From positions 65,068,989 to 65,132,988 of the forward strand of contig NC_037094.1 in assembly GCF_002994745.2 (NCBI RefSeq): DNA of 64,000 nucleotides, read 5' to 3'. A program made the translations under genes and the position numbers. The notes under the pieces were generated by a model, which saw only the letters and a list, made by a program, of their open reading frames with translations, was not told the DNA's origin and searched no databases. Below, piece after piece: positions 1 to 12,272 of the stretch. This DNA is from Rosa chinensis. Lineage: Eukaryota > Streptophyta > Magnoliopsida > Rosales > Rosaceae. Positions within the stretch are counted from its first letter, which is position 1, and each line of letters starts with the position of its first letter.

Positions 1-2567
1 AAAGTGAAAATAAAAGTCGTTTACCGTCCAAATGACTAGTAAACGGGTAATTGAGATACGGGACGTTACACTGGGAGTCACTGTATATGTTGACACTGTC
101 AGCCCCTGAGTCGATGGCGAGTAGGCCGGCGATGAGCGCTTCGTACTCCGCCATGTTGTTTGAGGCTTTGAAGTTGAATTTTAACGCGTATTCTACATTC
201 AGTCCCCCTAGCCCTGTCAAGATGACTCCGGTGCCACTGGTCTTGGCACAAGCGGAGCTGTCCATGTGTAGGTTCCAGTCTGACTGCTGGGGAGCTGGTT
301 CCTCAGCGGTTACAATTTCCGTGCTGGGTTCAATCTGTCGCTCGGTGAGCTCAGCAATGAAGTCTGCCACTGCCTGCCCTTTCATGGCGGTTCTTGGTTT
401 GTAATCAATGTCAAACTCGTTGAGCTCGATGGCCCACTTTCTGAGGCGTCCCGAGTGTTCAGGGTTCTGCATTACCTGCCTCAGCGGTTGATTTGTTAAG
501 ACATGAATTGTGTGGGCCCGAAAATATTGGCGAAGGTGTCTAGCTGCGACGATGAGTGCAAGAGTTCAACCCCGTTCATGCCTCTGCCGGCGTAGAAAAC
601 GGGGAGCTCATCCTGGTCGTCCCGCCGGACAATAGCGCAGCTTACCGCTATCTATGATACCGCTAGATATATGTACAATGTTTCTCTCTACACTGGGATA
701 GAGAGGAGCGGAACTGCTGCAAAGTACTCCTTCAAGCTTTCGAACACTGCCTCACAGTCTGGGTTCCAGTCGATGACCTTCTTGTGGGTTGTCTTCAAGA
801 CTTTGAAAAATGGGAGACATCTGTCAGTGAGTCTGGAGATGAACCGAGAAAGGGCGGTTAGTTTGCCTTGGAGACTCTGAACGTGTTTCTTCCACTCTAG
901 AGCCTTCATGTTGAGGATGGCTTGTACCTTGTCAGGGCTGGCCTCTATGCCCCACTCACTGACTGTGTAACCTAGAAATTTGCTGGCGGTGACGCCGAAG
1001 AAGCATTTTTCTGGGTTAAGGCGCATACCATAGGCCAAGAGAATGGCGAATATAATTCTGAGGTTTGCCACGTGTCCGCTTGCCTTTATGCTTTTTACCA
1101 ACATATCGTCCACGTAGACCTCGATGATTTTTCCCAGATGCTCAGCGAACATAGCGTTCATCAGCCGCTGGTAAGTTGCACCGGCGTTTTTCAGACAGAA
1201 AGGCATGATTGTAGTAGTATATGCCCTTATCAATGGTGAAGGAGGTGCACTCCTGGTCACCAGGGTGCATCTTGATTTGGTTGTAGCTAGAGAAGGCATC
1301 CATCATGCTGAGTAGCTCGTGCCCAGCGGTTGCATCGACCAGTTGGTCTATGTGAGGTAGTGGGAAGTTGTCCTTGGGGTATGCCTTGTTGAGGCCTTTG
1401 AAGTCGACACACATTCGCCACTTTCCACTGGGTTTTTTGACCATGACCAAGTTGGAAATCCACTGAGGGTAATTTACTTGGCGGATGAATCCAATGCTCT
1501 GGAGCTTGGCAACCTCTTCCCCTATCGCACTGTATCTCTCTTCATCAAAGGCCCTTCGTCGCTGCTTGACAGGGTAGGCGGATGGTTTGATGCTCAATTT
1601 GTGTGTGATGATCTCGGGGGAGATGCCTGGCATGTTAGCATAGGACCACGCAAAGACGGCGGCGTTGTCACGTAGAAACTGGGTGAGTTCAACCGTTACC
1701 TCCGGATCTAGCTGAGCGCCGATGCGGATTGTCCGCTCAAGGTGCTCGTCGGATATGCTGATAATCCTTAAGGATGTTTCTGGGTTGACATGCTCTTTTT
1801 TGACATACTTCTTCTCCTCATTCCTGGGGTCCTCAAAGATATCTGGTGCCGCTGTATGATTTCCCACTGTTAGGATTTTGTGGCGGCTCGCTGATCGTTC
1901 CACAGTTGTGGAATAGCACTCTCGTGTCAGTTGTTGACTTCCCTTTACACAGCCTGTTCCATTGGGAGTGGGGAACTTCATGAGGAGCATGTACCCGGCG
2001 ATGATGCACTTGAGTTGTTAAGTGATGGTCGACCAATGATGGCATTATATAAACTGAAGCAATCCACAATGATGAACTCTATATGAATTTCCTCCATACA
2101 TGGACTGGCGCCGATAACTAGTCGCATGTAGTCGGAACCCAATGGCTGTGTGAAGTCACCAGAGAAGCTAAGTAATGGCTCATGATCCTGCAATAGTTCC
2201 GCCAAAGTTTGTCGTAGCACCTATTGAAGATAACATTTACAGCGGAGCCGCTGTTGACAAGGATCCTTCCCACTGACCATTTATCAAGAACAGCGTCGAT
2301 CAAGAATGGATCGTCATGGGGCAGATGTACTCCGCGCTCCTCCTCCTCTGAGAAGGTAATGGGCTCCCAACCAGATTTTGGGAGCTTAACGGACCTCTGA
2401 TAGCGGATATTGCACACCTCATTGGGGTGATTAGCACGCGCATAGCGCTTTTTTGCTCTATGAGACATATTGGTGATTGGAGCACCACCGTCGATGGTGT
2501 TGATACGGCCCAAGGGCTCAATGTTAGCAATCACGGGTGGTGGTTGATGTACCTTGAATTGTTCCAT
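1..2567 (-). pseudogene. pol: Ty3/Tat pol: aspartic protease, RT, RNase H, aRNase H (partial, broken)
   Basis: Minus-strand order: protease around 2300 (ILVNSGSAVNVIF, where family members have D-T/S-G, so the catalytic Asp is replaced by Asn); RT from 1900 to 690, with KWRMCVDFKGLNKAYPKDNF and the catalytic YVDD near 1110; classic RNase H around 660-430; linker with MKGQAVADFIAEL; aRNase H to about 50, with WNLHMDSSA, NNMAEYEAL and IYSD supplying the D-E-D residues. A frameshift splits RT near 1200-1300, and others lie near 1990 and 670. Integrase is beyond the left edge. Defective relic. Confidence 0.9.
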
Positions 2568-2569
2568 CT

Positions 2570-4274
2570 TACCGTCTCGGTATAGGGTCTCGATGGCTGT
2601 TTTGAGGTCGTTATAATTGTTGGTGTTATGGCCGCTGTCCTCTGATATTTTGCACCACTTGCCAGTGTTTCTGGGCTTTCCAACCCTTGGGTATTTTCTT
2701 TGGGGTGGTGGCGGGACCTGGTCCTTGCACTAGTCGTATATTTCCTCGTATGAGGCCGTGAGGACTATAAACACTACGTACCGCTGGGATGACTCCGTCT
2801 GTTTATTACGGTTATCCCCATGAAATGAGCGACTGCCCTTATTGTAATGCTGGTCCTTCTACCGCTTACCCTGGTAGTTGCCCTGCTGCCACTCTCTCTT
2901 CTTATTAGTTGGAGGCGTGGCGGAGGTTTTGCTAGCGATTTCCTGATGGCTGGCGGAGGGTTGGGTGGACTTTACAGGTGTCGGTGGTGGTGGGGGGGGT
3001 TTCTCCATATGTAATGAATTCTGCCTGTGCATGGATGGCAGCCTCGCTCATGACATGGTCGTAAGTGGCATTTGGATGGTTGTAATTGAGGTGATAGAGA
3101 AATGGTCCCTTGAGGAGTCCCTGCTTGAAGGCTGCAAGCACCATTGTTTTATCAAGATCGCGGCACTGGGACGTTGCCGCTCGCCACCTGGTGAAAAACG
3201 CCTTCAATGTCTCCTCCACCCCCTACTTGAGGGTGAATAGTTGAGATGTATTGTAGTGTCCAGCAGCCAATAGGATGAACCGAGAGAGGAAAGCATTTGA
3301 TAGTGCATTGAACGAGTCGATGGACCCTGGCGGACACTCAAAAAACCAACTCATTGCCTCACTATCCAGCGTTTCGCTCAATAAATGGGAGAGGGTAGCG
3401 TCATCGAAGCCCTTGTTATTGGTGACTTTTTTGAAGGTGTCCATATGGACAAAAGGGTCAGTCATGCCTCTGTAATGTGATATATTTGGTGTCTTTACGT
3501 GTGCCGGGCGGATGGCGTGCAGGATCCTGGCGGTGAGTGGTCTTGGTCTGGACGCAAAGAGTGGATTTGGTATTGGCGCTGGGGCGCCGCGCCTGTCTCT
3601 GCCCGGATTAGCCTTTGCTCTAATTGTTGTATTCGCTCCAGTATTAGGGCGGTTGTGTTTCCATAGCCTGGGGACGGGTATATTACCCTCGGTTCTGGCC
3701 CTGATTATTGAGCTACTGGAGTGTGGCTGTGACTCCGCCTCCTGCTCCAACATTAGCCGAGGTTCAGGAGGTGGTCCCATTCCTCGTAGCTCCGGTGGGT
3801 TCAACGGTACCTGCATCTGTATGATTGGTCCGGGTACCAATCTGCCTGTGTTGGGCTGACTGAGGCTAGTGCTCCATGACTGCTGGCTTTGCGCTAGGTT
3901 GGCGTTTGCTTCCAGCGCCTTCTTCAACTCATCAAATCTTGACATCAGCGTGGCCACCTGTTTTTATGCCTCGGCCTTTTCTCTGCCCTCCTGCTCGCGC
4001 TCTCGATTTACCTTATGAAGGTCCACCAGTGCCAGCTCATACATAGAGGCGAGGTCCTGCCCCGGAGGGCGGCTGCCGCTCGGCTGAGTCTCCACTGTAG
4101 TTTGGGTTGGTGGGACCTAGGAACTAGCCTGGGTTCCCTGCCGGGGTTGACTGGCGTGCTGAATAGTGCACGGTTAACGTTAACCGCTGGATTGATAATC
4201 ACTGGGTTGGTGGGATGGGGGTTGGCGGACTGATCCGTCTGCCCCTCAACGTTTCCCCCGTTGTCATTAGTCAT
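2570..4274 (-). pseudogene. gag: Ty3/Tat gag, frameshifted
   Basis: Gag would form the virus-like particle. The likely start is the ATG at 4274 (MTNDNGG...), just after the primer-binding site. Reading is broken between 4274-4008, 3957-3223 and 3219-2932. The middle part carries the conserved retrotransposon gag region, for example DPFVHMDTFKK and MSWFFECPPGSIDSF; the next frame continues with FFTRWRAATSQC and LKGPFLYHLN. A weak knuckle-like stretch (WCKISEDSGHN) lies near 2640-2670 but has lost Cys residues. At least two frameshifts and the degenerate knuckle mean no functional Gag. Confidence 0.85.
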
Positions 4275-4307
4275 GGTGGATGTGGTGGAATGGCCTTTTG
4301 TTCAAGG

Positions 4308-4327
4308 TTTCCCACAGACGGCTCCAA
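4308..4327 (-). other. Primer-binding site (tRNA-Arg-like) of the minus-strand Tat element
   Basis: Read on the minus strand, TTGGAGCCGTCTGTGGGAAA directly follows the LTR end. It closely resembles the TTGGCGCCGTCTGTGGG-type sites of Tat/Ogre elements, thought to pair with tRNA-Arg. One mismatch is visible near the 5' end. The gag ATG (4274) follows 33 bases downstream. Confidence 0.7.
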
Positions 4328-4743
4328 TGTTAACGCTTAAAGTTCAGCGGTAACTAAACCTTTGTTACCGCTAGTCCGAAGGGCGGACCGCTACTTATGA
4401 TATTCTCAAAGTTTCCACTACTTGTCAAGTAAAATACAGAGGGCGTCAGAGGGGGACCGCGCTGGGCGGTCTTCTCTTCTCCGATGCCTAAGTTAGTCAA
4501 TGTATTTATGTTGACAAAGTAACAGTAGATAAGTATTAAATGCGTAATTAATGAGGAGATAGGAGAGAACCTTTTATAGGTGAGGAGAGAGTTGATCTTG
4601 TCCATGTTTTTGATGTGGGACTGATATGCGTGGCGACACGTCAGCTGTGATCTGGGGGCAAGCCGGGGCTCAGGCGATAGCCTGCTTGGTTGTGTTCCCG
4701 TAGGTCACTCCTTTGGCGGGAGTTGGTACCGCTAGTGGTAGCA
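4328..4743 (-). repeat. 5' LTR of the minus-strand Tat element
   Basis: On the plus strand the LTR runs from TG (4328, next to the primer-binding site) to a CA near 4743, just before plus-strand pol of the host element resumes. That is about 416 bp. The inner edge is firm because the primer-binding site abuts it. The outer edge is set by the resumption of pol homology and is good to a few bases. A minus-strand TATA box lies inside. Confidence 0.7.
4572..4578 (-). promoter_or_regulatory. LTR TATA box
   Basis: The minus strand reads TATAAAA inside the LTR, where the U3 core promoter is expected. Transcription would start about 30 bases on, toward lower coordinates, and run into gag. Confidence 0.55.
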
Positions 4744-5465
4744 TGAGCGTGGCTCACAAGCCATCGCGGACTTTCTAGTGCATCACCCTATGCTGGACGT
4801 CCCCGCGGTGAGAGATTTAGAGGTCGCTGCTAAAACTTTAGATCTCCCGGACTCGGCGTGCTTAGCAGAGTACGTCGCACTGTATCAAGCTACATCTCAC
4901 TCCAACCCTGGGTATTGTACTTTGACAGTTCAAGAACAGATACACTAGCAGGGGAAGGAGTCATGTTGGAGAACCTAGCAGGCGATCGTTTTTCCTATTC
5001 TTTCCAGTTAGAGTTCCGGTGCACTAATAACCAAGCAGAATATGAGGCCCTCATTGTAGGCCTAGAAGTGTTGCTGGAACTAGGGGTTAGAGATGTACAG
5101 GCTCACGGAGATTCGTTGCTCGTGATCAATCAGCTTCGTGAGAAGTTCCGGTGCACAAGTTACTTGCTCGCACCCTATTTGGATCGTGCACTGGAGCTTT
5201 TGAACCAATTCGATGATGTGGACTTGGAACATATTCCTCGCGAGGGCAACTTTGCAGCCAATGAGCTCGCCTAGCTGGCCACATGCATTACTTTGAGGTA
5301 TAGTGTTCGCGAGCGCATTCTAAAGGTCGAGCGCCGCACGTTGCCTTCATGGCTCACGCGGCCTAACCCACTTGATGACGCAACTGTGGCTGTCTTAGAC
5401 CCTATTGATGTGGACTGGCAAGCTCCTCTGATCACCTACCTTAAGAAGCCAGACTCCTCTACTGA
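4744..5465 (+). pseudogene. pol: Tat pol fragment: RNase H linker, aRNase H and connection to integrase
   Basis: Translation gives a linker (SQAIADFLVHHPML), then an archaeal-type RNase H with YFDSSRTD, NNQAEYEALIVGLEV and HGDSLLVINQL (catalytic D-E-D), ending in HIPREGNFAANELA. A TAG follows at about 5272. After it an open stretch (RERILKVERRTLPSWL...) resembles the spacer before integrase. The CACTA insertion cuts at 5465 after codons reading SST; the frame resumes at 15952 as DKKIRFLGL.... A frameshift near 4900 separates the linker from the RNase H. Confidence 0.85.
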
Positions 5466-5480
5466 CACTACTAGAATTTT
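5466..5480 (+). repeat. Left TIR of outer CACTA
   Basis: CACTACTAGAATTTT, preceded by TSD TGA. Confidence 0.95.
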
Positions 5481-5689
5481 GCTCTTAGACATCACGACAA
5501 TTACATCGGTGGGGAATTCACGTGATGTAAAAAAATGTCATTAACATCGATTCCTCAAATTTCGATTTATATGCATATAATTGACATCAGTTATTACTGT
5601 TGACCGATGTCTAGAGTTTGATTCAAAAATTTACAAAAACGCGGAAAGACTAAGTTAAAAACTTTCGAGTACGCGGGGAACAAAATTTT

Positions 5690-6014
5690 CATTCCCCCCA
5701 CACTTTATTATTTTTCCTACTTTTATCTCACTCACTTTCATCGTTTTCTCTCTCGCTCTTGCCCGAAACTCTAGCCCTCTCCTCCTTCCTCTCCCGCCCT
5801 CTTAATTTCTACGGCCACCATCGCCTTCCTCTCCGCTCACTCCCGCTACTGTGTCTCTTTCCTTAACCACCTCCAACCCCTCGTCAGCGCTATCGCCTCC
5901 ACCCGCAAGCTCTCTCTCTCTATCTCTCTCTCAAGCTTTCTAGGATCTCAGAAGATTTCAACCTGGCAAAGCACCCTCTACAATAGGTTTCAATTTGAAT
6001 TAATCGCGTTAATG
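5690..6014 (+). other. CT-rich leader-like region with splice donor in outer CACTA
   Basis: About 300 bases of CT-rich DNA, including TCTCTC runs, resemble a plant 5' UTR and end at a strong donor (TTAATG then GTGAGTC, about 6014/6015). This may be the first exon of a captured or element-borne transcript running toward the SEC5 exon at 8111. I cannot identify the source gene of this part. Confidence 0.4.
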
Positions 6015-8110
6015 GTGAGTCACTGCGACTGAATTCTTTGTTTTCTGTTTGGGTCCTGAGAATTTTGGGGGTTTTCAATTTTAGGGATTTAATTATAGAT
6101 GGGTGGAAATTTGGGGATTCCTACGTTCCCTGAAGAAGACTGGGAGCCCAATACAATCACTTGATAAAATGGGTAAGCTCACAACTAGTCTTTTGAAAAG
6201 ACTCACTTTTTCTCCTCTAGCTTCGAATTTTCAATTTCTCCATTGTTATGTTTCTGAAATTTGCTGGGTTTTAATCAGGTTGGTGAATTTGAACCTTGGA
6301 GCTGATCATCGAATGGTATTCCTTTTGAATTTGAATGTTGACATCTGGGTTTTAATTCTCTTGGTTTGTTCTGATCTATTTGCTGCTTCATATTTTGTAG
6401 GCATGGTTTAAGTTGGGTTTCTTAACTTATCTTTTACTCTCATGGATATCAGGTAGCTGATTTGTATGTTTTCTTATATATAAAGGGCATAAGCTTTTGT
6501 AAATAATTGTAGCTTGAATACTGATGTGTAACTGACTTATGTTGCTTTTGAGTTTCAAATTGGCAGTAGTTTTATCAGTTTGTACATGAGTTTTCTTCAA
6601 TCTGTAAAATGTTGTTGCATTCGGTAAAATGATAGTAGTTTCTGTTTATTGATTTAAGTTGAGGATTTTCTTGACACCTGGATATAGTTTATATGTGTCT
6701 GCAATGATTCACTGCTTTTGAACAACGTCCCTTTTTTTTGCTATGGTGAATGTGGTTCCCTCAGCTGGGGTATTTGGTGTGGAGTGATTACATCATGTGT
6801 TTTAATGTTGCCATTGTGTATGGAGTAACTGTATTTTTATCTTCTGGTGTAGTGACCATGGTCAAATGAGTACTTGCTTTTAATTTTGTTAGGGTCAATA
6901 CAGTTGCCCTGCATCTTCATGGTCAATGCATTTTTGTGATTGAAAAATTATTTTGGCAAACATTATTTCCCCTCTTTCCTCTTGTCTATTATTCTCATTT
7001 TCAGAGGCATTCTGTAAGCCATAGGGGTGGCGTTCTTATGATAGTGGCATTCTGTAAGCCATAGGGGTGGCGTTCTTATGATGGTGGCATTCTGTTTGTT
7101 GTTTTCTTATGATGGTGACAAAGTGTGCCGTTCTTATGATGTCTCTATTTGTGTTCTTTACAACCACTATGTCTGTGTCATTTACTTTGAGAGAGACGCA
7201 GACTCAGACGCTAAAGTTCACAGGTTTGTTTTATTGTATTGTGCTATTTCCACTAAGTATCTTCTTCTGTCTTAAGCGGATGAAACAATGCATTATTGAC
7301 TTGCATATATTTTCACTATTCAGTAGTAGTATAAGTTCCTTGTGGAACTATGAATTATTTTTTTTGTTCGGTTGATCCAAAACAATATTAATAAACTATT
7401 TTCCTAGAATGATGAGTATATCCTTGACTATGAAATGAGAAGACTGCATAAGTATTTGTGTTATTCACTTAATGCTCGTTTTTGACATATGCTTCACTTT
7501 CAAATAACATGATCTTGGGTTCTGCAGATTATGATTGGCAATTGTTTTTTCTGTTCGAGTTTTACGATGATCAACTATTGGCCTTCATGGTCCTAATTCT
7601 TGTCTGGTTGAGTGAACTATTTACCCTGGTCAGGTCTCTATCTCTCTCTTATTATACATATAATATATAGCATCATTTGATATGGGAAGATTGCATTTTA
7701 AAATCCTTCACTCAATAGTCACTGCCTCTCTTATTCTTTAATTTTATTGTATGAAGGTGGCTAAATTGGAGTCCATGTTGTGGTGAATCATCTTATATGT
7801 TTGTATTTTTTTTTTCTTTTGTTGTTTAGTCAGGCTGTAGTTAGGAAGGAAACAAATCAGATAATGGTTCAGACATTGTTCTAATTGCTCAATTTAAAGC
7901 GGTCTTAGTCTTTTTTCTTTCGAATCTTTGTCTTTTTTTTGTGCTCACTTGTGAAATTTTTTTCACACTATTGATAATGATTGCTGGAAAACCTCCTTTT
8001 GTAATCCAGGCTTTTTAGGCAGAATACTGTTTATTTATTTCTCAATCTGTTGAATCATTTGCTTTGGAGTACTATTTTCTGAATCACACTTCTCTGTCAT
8101 TCAACTGCAG

Positions 8111-8215
8111 GTGGGAATACTGAAACGTGTTCTTGAAGAGGTTGAGAAAGTGATGCATGAGTTTAAAGGCACTGTATACAAGTCTATGGAAGATCCACAG
8201 ATAGATCTAACCAAT
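8111..8215 (+). pseudogene. SEC5: Captured exon of exocyst subunit SEC5
   Basis: A 105-base exon, bounded by CTGCAG acceptor and GTAAGC donor, encodes 35 residues beginning VGILKRVLEEVEKVMHEF and ending KSMEDPQIDLTN. This matches my recollection of a conserved segment of plant SEC5, which tethers secretory vesicles at the plasma membrane as part of the exocyst. No neighbouring SEC5 exons are recognisable in the flanks, so only a fragment was captured. The open frame and both splice sites are preserved, so a chimeric transcript is possible. The inner CACTA interrupts the element about 500 bases downstream. Confidence 0.8.
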
Positions 8216-8754
8216 GTAAGCTTAGGATGTAAACTATTAGCACGTATTTACTCTTAGCAATACGTTAGAGGTGTTGGATCCTTTTTTTCTTGTTTTTGTT
8301 AGTGCTTAATTACATTAGTAGCCTCTCAACATGCACTTCGTGCAAGCCAGCACTTTTGTTTTCAATAACAATATAGAAAGAAAATAAAAAACTTGAAAAA
8401 GAAAACAAAAAAAAATTTAAAATGAATGAGCAGCTTTTGGAGAGGTATTTCTTTTGTCCACAGTATGATGCAAACTGATTGGGGCAGTTTTGATATATTT
8501 GGCTTTATTTTTACCTTTATTTTATCAAAAAGAATGTTTTAACAATATTACCCTCATATAATAAACATGTATGTCTAACAAAGGGCTTTTTGGGGCCTTC
8601 AGAAGCTTAACCATAATAAGCCTGGTTGGCTTAACATATAAGAATATAAGATACAGTTGTTTTTCCTATTACTCAATTTTTTTTTCTACGCTCCACTTCA
8701 ATTGGATGAAATAATAATCAATTTGAAAAACCACACTATGCCAAAAAAGCCTTC

Positions 8755-9560
8755 AAACGACAGATTATATCTGTCGTCTGATGAAGTAAAAATTTGTTGT
8801 CTAGGTGGCTGCCGTCTCTAAGCCACTCAGACGACAGATATTATCCGTCGTTGATAATGCACTCAGACGACAGATTCAATTTAAGGTACTGTCGTCTGAA
8901 GTACCTAATATTGAAGAATCGGGGTGTATCTGTCGTCTGAAACACCATACCACTACATATTTATGTTGTTGGAAATTCACTTCATCAACGGATTCAACAA
9001 ATAACTGTCGATGTAGTTAATGTAAGATGACAGAGTTTTTATTGTTTCTGTCGTTTGATTGAACCCATATATGCTTCTGTCGTCTGATTTGAAGAACAAT
9101 GACAGTTATATGTCGACTGATTTCATATACAACAACATTTATACCATGAGTTATGTTGTTTGAGATTTGTTTGGACTACAGATAATTGTGATTCTTGTGG
9201 TTAGATTTGATTTCCAACTACAACTTTAGTTTTTTTATGTTGTTTGAATGTCACTTGGAGTATAATCTTACTCAAATTTCTGTTGTCTGAAGTAGTATTC
9301 AATCTCATTTTTCTGTTGTTTGTTTGGACTTTCAACCATTGTTTTAGTTATGTTCTGTTGTTTGAGTGTTAATAGAAATACAGGAGCCATTTAATTCTGT
9401 TGTTTGAGAGTGATTAGAAGTATACTTTTATGTTGTTTGAAGTTGGTAGAAACAACATATCAACCACCTACTTCTGTTGTCTGAGAGCTCTTTGAACTCT
9501 GCTTTTATGTTGTTTGAACTTGGTAGAAACAACAGATGATCATTTGTTTATGTTGTTTCT
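8755..9560. repeat. Left subterminal repeat array of inner CACTA
   Basis: About 800 bases with recurrent TCTGTCGTCTGA / TATGTTGTTTGA-like motifs on both strands every 40-60 bases. The matching right array is at about 14080-14260. The repeats decay inward from a CG-containing to a TG-containing version, as expected from deamination of methylated cytosine. Probable transposase-binding arrays. Confidence 0.8.
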
Positions 9561-9893
9561 ATTTTCTTGATACAACATAAATTGTGAAACTTGCCTGCAT
9601 ATATCTGTTGCCTTTCAACCATTTCAACATCATTCATTTACAATCATCAAAACCATAAAATTGGACTAAAATCAGCATTCAAAATGATGCCTATGTTTCA
9701 TTGCATCAACATCATCCAAAATACAATCCATAGTTCCAACTCTAAACCTAGTCAACAGTTACATAATGATCGAGAGAACCAAAAAACCATCTTATCTCGA
9801 TCATTTACCTAATGTTGCACCAAGCATGTCAAAAACCTAGAAGGTAAAGAAAGAGTAGCTAGGCAGAGCAACTGCATGCATAATTTAGGTTCA

Positions 9894-10011
9894 TCAACAC
9901 CAGCTGAACTGAATATAAACCTCGGCTATTTTCTCCACCAGCTCAGACTCTTTGGTGACGATCTCTTGCAGAGTTGAACACTTTCCAGCAATTAACTTGA
10001 TGACCCATCGC
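9894..10011 (-). pseudogene. Captured terminal exon, source unknown (inner CACTA)
   Basis: On the minus strand an acceptor (GGCAG) precedes an open frame reading RWVIKLIAGKCSTLQEIV and then TKESELVEKIAEVYIQ, ending in a TGA at 9894. It is about 38 codons with normal codon use. I do not recognise the parent protein. It lies downstream of the ARF exon on the same strand, so it could be the last exon of a chimeric transcript. Confidence 0.45.
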
Positions 10012-10537
10012 CTGCCAATGCATAACCATAATAAGGGACTTGCTTAACACCAAATCTAAACACTCTTAAATACGAAACTATAAGTATCATACTGGTAAAC
10101 ATGTGTATTGATGTGTATGTGTGAAGTAATGCAGCTAGTTGATGAGGAGAAAAGGTCTGCGCTACATGTCTTCTTTAAGTCAATAATTTGATTGTACTGG
10201 TGGTAGCCATAATGCATAACCAGCCATACTGGTGAATGTTTTGAATGGATATAAAATAGACGTTGTCAAACATGTTACCTGTGAATGTTTTGAATGCATA
10301 TAAAATAGACGTTGTCAAACAAAATTTACAAGATAATTAAGATTTAAAAGTTAGTTATTTTCCTCTACTTCAAGATAAACTTTGCAGGGATCTTCCTCGA
10401 TCTATTTCACGTACCAATTAGTCTAGTGTTGTTGCAAGCCTCCTCTAACGGAAAGTCAGAAATCTTCAGGTCTTTCTTCAACATTAAAGCTAGAGTAGTT
10501 GATTTGAAGAATGCTAAATCCATAGTTCCATAATTAC

Positions 10538-10622
10538 CTCGAAATATATGTCTTAATTTCCATTCGTTATCATGAAGATCCCTTGCAATTAGTTCCTGCA
10601 TAGGGGGCTGCTGCGAATAATC
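10538..10622 (-). pseudogene. ARF: Captured ARF6/ARF8-like B3-domain exon (inner CACTA)
   Basis: An 85-base exon with acceptor TTTAG and donor GTAATT encodes [16 protein letters not shown], then [13 protein letters not shown]. This is the start of the B3 DNA-binding domain of auxin response factors, with wording typical of the ARF6/ARF8 group, where an intron also follows HIFRG. One visible change is Leu where Phe is usual (WKLRH). Only this exon is present, so it cannot bind DNA. It is a clear case of host-gene capture by a CACTA element. Confidence 0.88.
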
Positions 10623-12272
10623 CTAAAGGAACACAAAAAATGAATGAATGAGACCCAAGTTCATGGGAAGAGCTGTATGTGTGACGCCCCTGCTTCCTGG
10701 CTTGGTTCACATGAATATGAGATATGAAGAGCACCTTTCACCTAGAGGATGCGTTGCAAAAGCATATATGTGAGTGTACATAGGAGAATTTGTAGTAACT
10801 AAATGGAATGCTACTGGAACTATGCTTGCTAGGCCAAAGCCAATGCTTAGAATAAACTGCCATACTTCTGAACTCAATTGAAAACTAGAAGAAAAGAAGA
10901 AAAAAGAAATAAGGAATGTTTTATTTGTTTTGACTTATGCAATACATTCTACATAGAAACAAATATGTAATGAACCTTGACATCCAGATGAATATGATTC
11001 AATTCATATGCATAAGTCTAAGTTACATGCACTACAAATAGAATTCCAAGTTACATGCATAGGTCTCAAATGACAAACAGGACATACTCATAACAGTATA
11101 TGTGTCTCTAGGTTGATGAAAGAATAGCTAATAGTATAGTTGTCACAACTCCCAATCATATAAATGCATCAATAGAACATAAGTATTTCATGACAGATCT
11201 GAATGAATAAACAAGTATATTCAAAAAGTAAAAGTGCAAACATTAATTGATCTGTAGAAACGATCATGATAAAGGAGGTATATATTCACCTCTCTTTGAT
11301 GAGCAACTCCAAATTGGATAGAGAGCAGACATGAACCACAAAGGAAAAAAAGAATAAGTCATATCCTTTAAAGATGTGATCCTTCCATACAAACAAATAC
11401 CAATTGGAAAAGCCAGCCCCAATTGCGCATTGCTTACTATTTGGTCTCTAGCCTCAATTACAATCTGAATGAAAATGGCTTGCTGTCTGTATTTTTAATA
11501 ACAAGTTCGGTGGAAAGACTCTTTGTTTGCAAAGTGATCTGCAATCGGGGAGATACATACGAAGTTAGAAATTTGTTTTCCAATCTACATTGTCCATAAC
11601 AAAAAAGTAGACAACAAATTACAATTATGAAGTTACAATTTTATGCATGCAGTCTTTACACCAAGAGGGAAATGAATTACCACCTGAACTAGATGAGCAT
11701 CATTTTCATATAGGAATATGAAACCTGACCTTGTACAAAGCTTGAAAACTGAAATCCCAAACTGCAAGACTGTAAGGACCATCTTTCAGACAGGATCTCC
11801 TTGCACATTTTCAGAAGCAACGATCGACCAATCTAGATTTCTTGCAAATCCATGCTATTAATTGAACAAAATCTCCAAACCTTAGAACAATATCAGAAGA
11901 TAGAAGAATTCAGTTACAATATCATGCAGTAAAAGAAAGAACTAGATCTCCATAAGGGTATCCTTGTTGGCAGGACGAGAATCTTTTTTTTTTTTTTTTT
12001 CATTTAAAATGAAGAAAGGAAAAATAAAAGAATCTAAAAGTTGCTTTTAAGTTGGGTTGCATAGGGATGGGTCCAAACTGTGGGAAACAATGTGGAACTC
12101 CTCCACTATCCGAAGAGAGATATAGTTAGTATCTGACGAAACCCAACAGGTACCTTTAGATTCAAGCTCATTGCCACTCAAGACTCAAAATTGAAACAAA
12201 AAAGAACCCAAATTATTTCTAAAAATTCAAAACCAAGTAGAAAAGAAAAGGCACACACAAATCTGAAACAAC

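Larger units (their letters stand above)
1..4743 (-). mobile_element. Tat-lineage Ty3 LTR retrotransposon, 3' part outside window
   Basis: Minus-strand order is LTR, primer-binding site, gag, protease, RT, RNase H and a second RNase H, running off the left edge before integrase. Two RNase H domains in series (classic, then archaeal-type aRNH) mark the Tat lineage of Ty3 elements. The right end joins plus-strand pol of a second Tat element at about 4743/4744, so this copy inserted into that element. Frameshifts and stops in every module show it is not autonomous. The other LTR and the target duplication lie outside the window and cannot be checked. Confidence 0.9.

Noticed and set aside
51..404. 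Plus-strand open frame of 117 codons
   Set aside because: It is the shadow of aRNase H on the minus strand (WNLHMDSSA, NNMAEYEAL, IYSD).
3512..3859. Plus-strand 115-codon frame
   Set aside because: Antisense shadow of the Tat gag region, with no independent homology.
4354..4605. Minus-strand 83-codon frame
   Set aside because: It lies inside the LTR across the expected promoter and R region, without homology.
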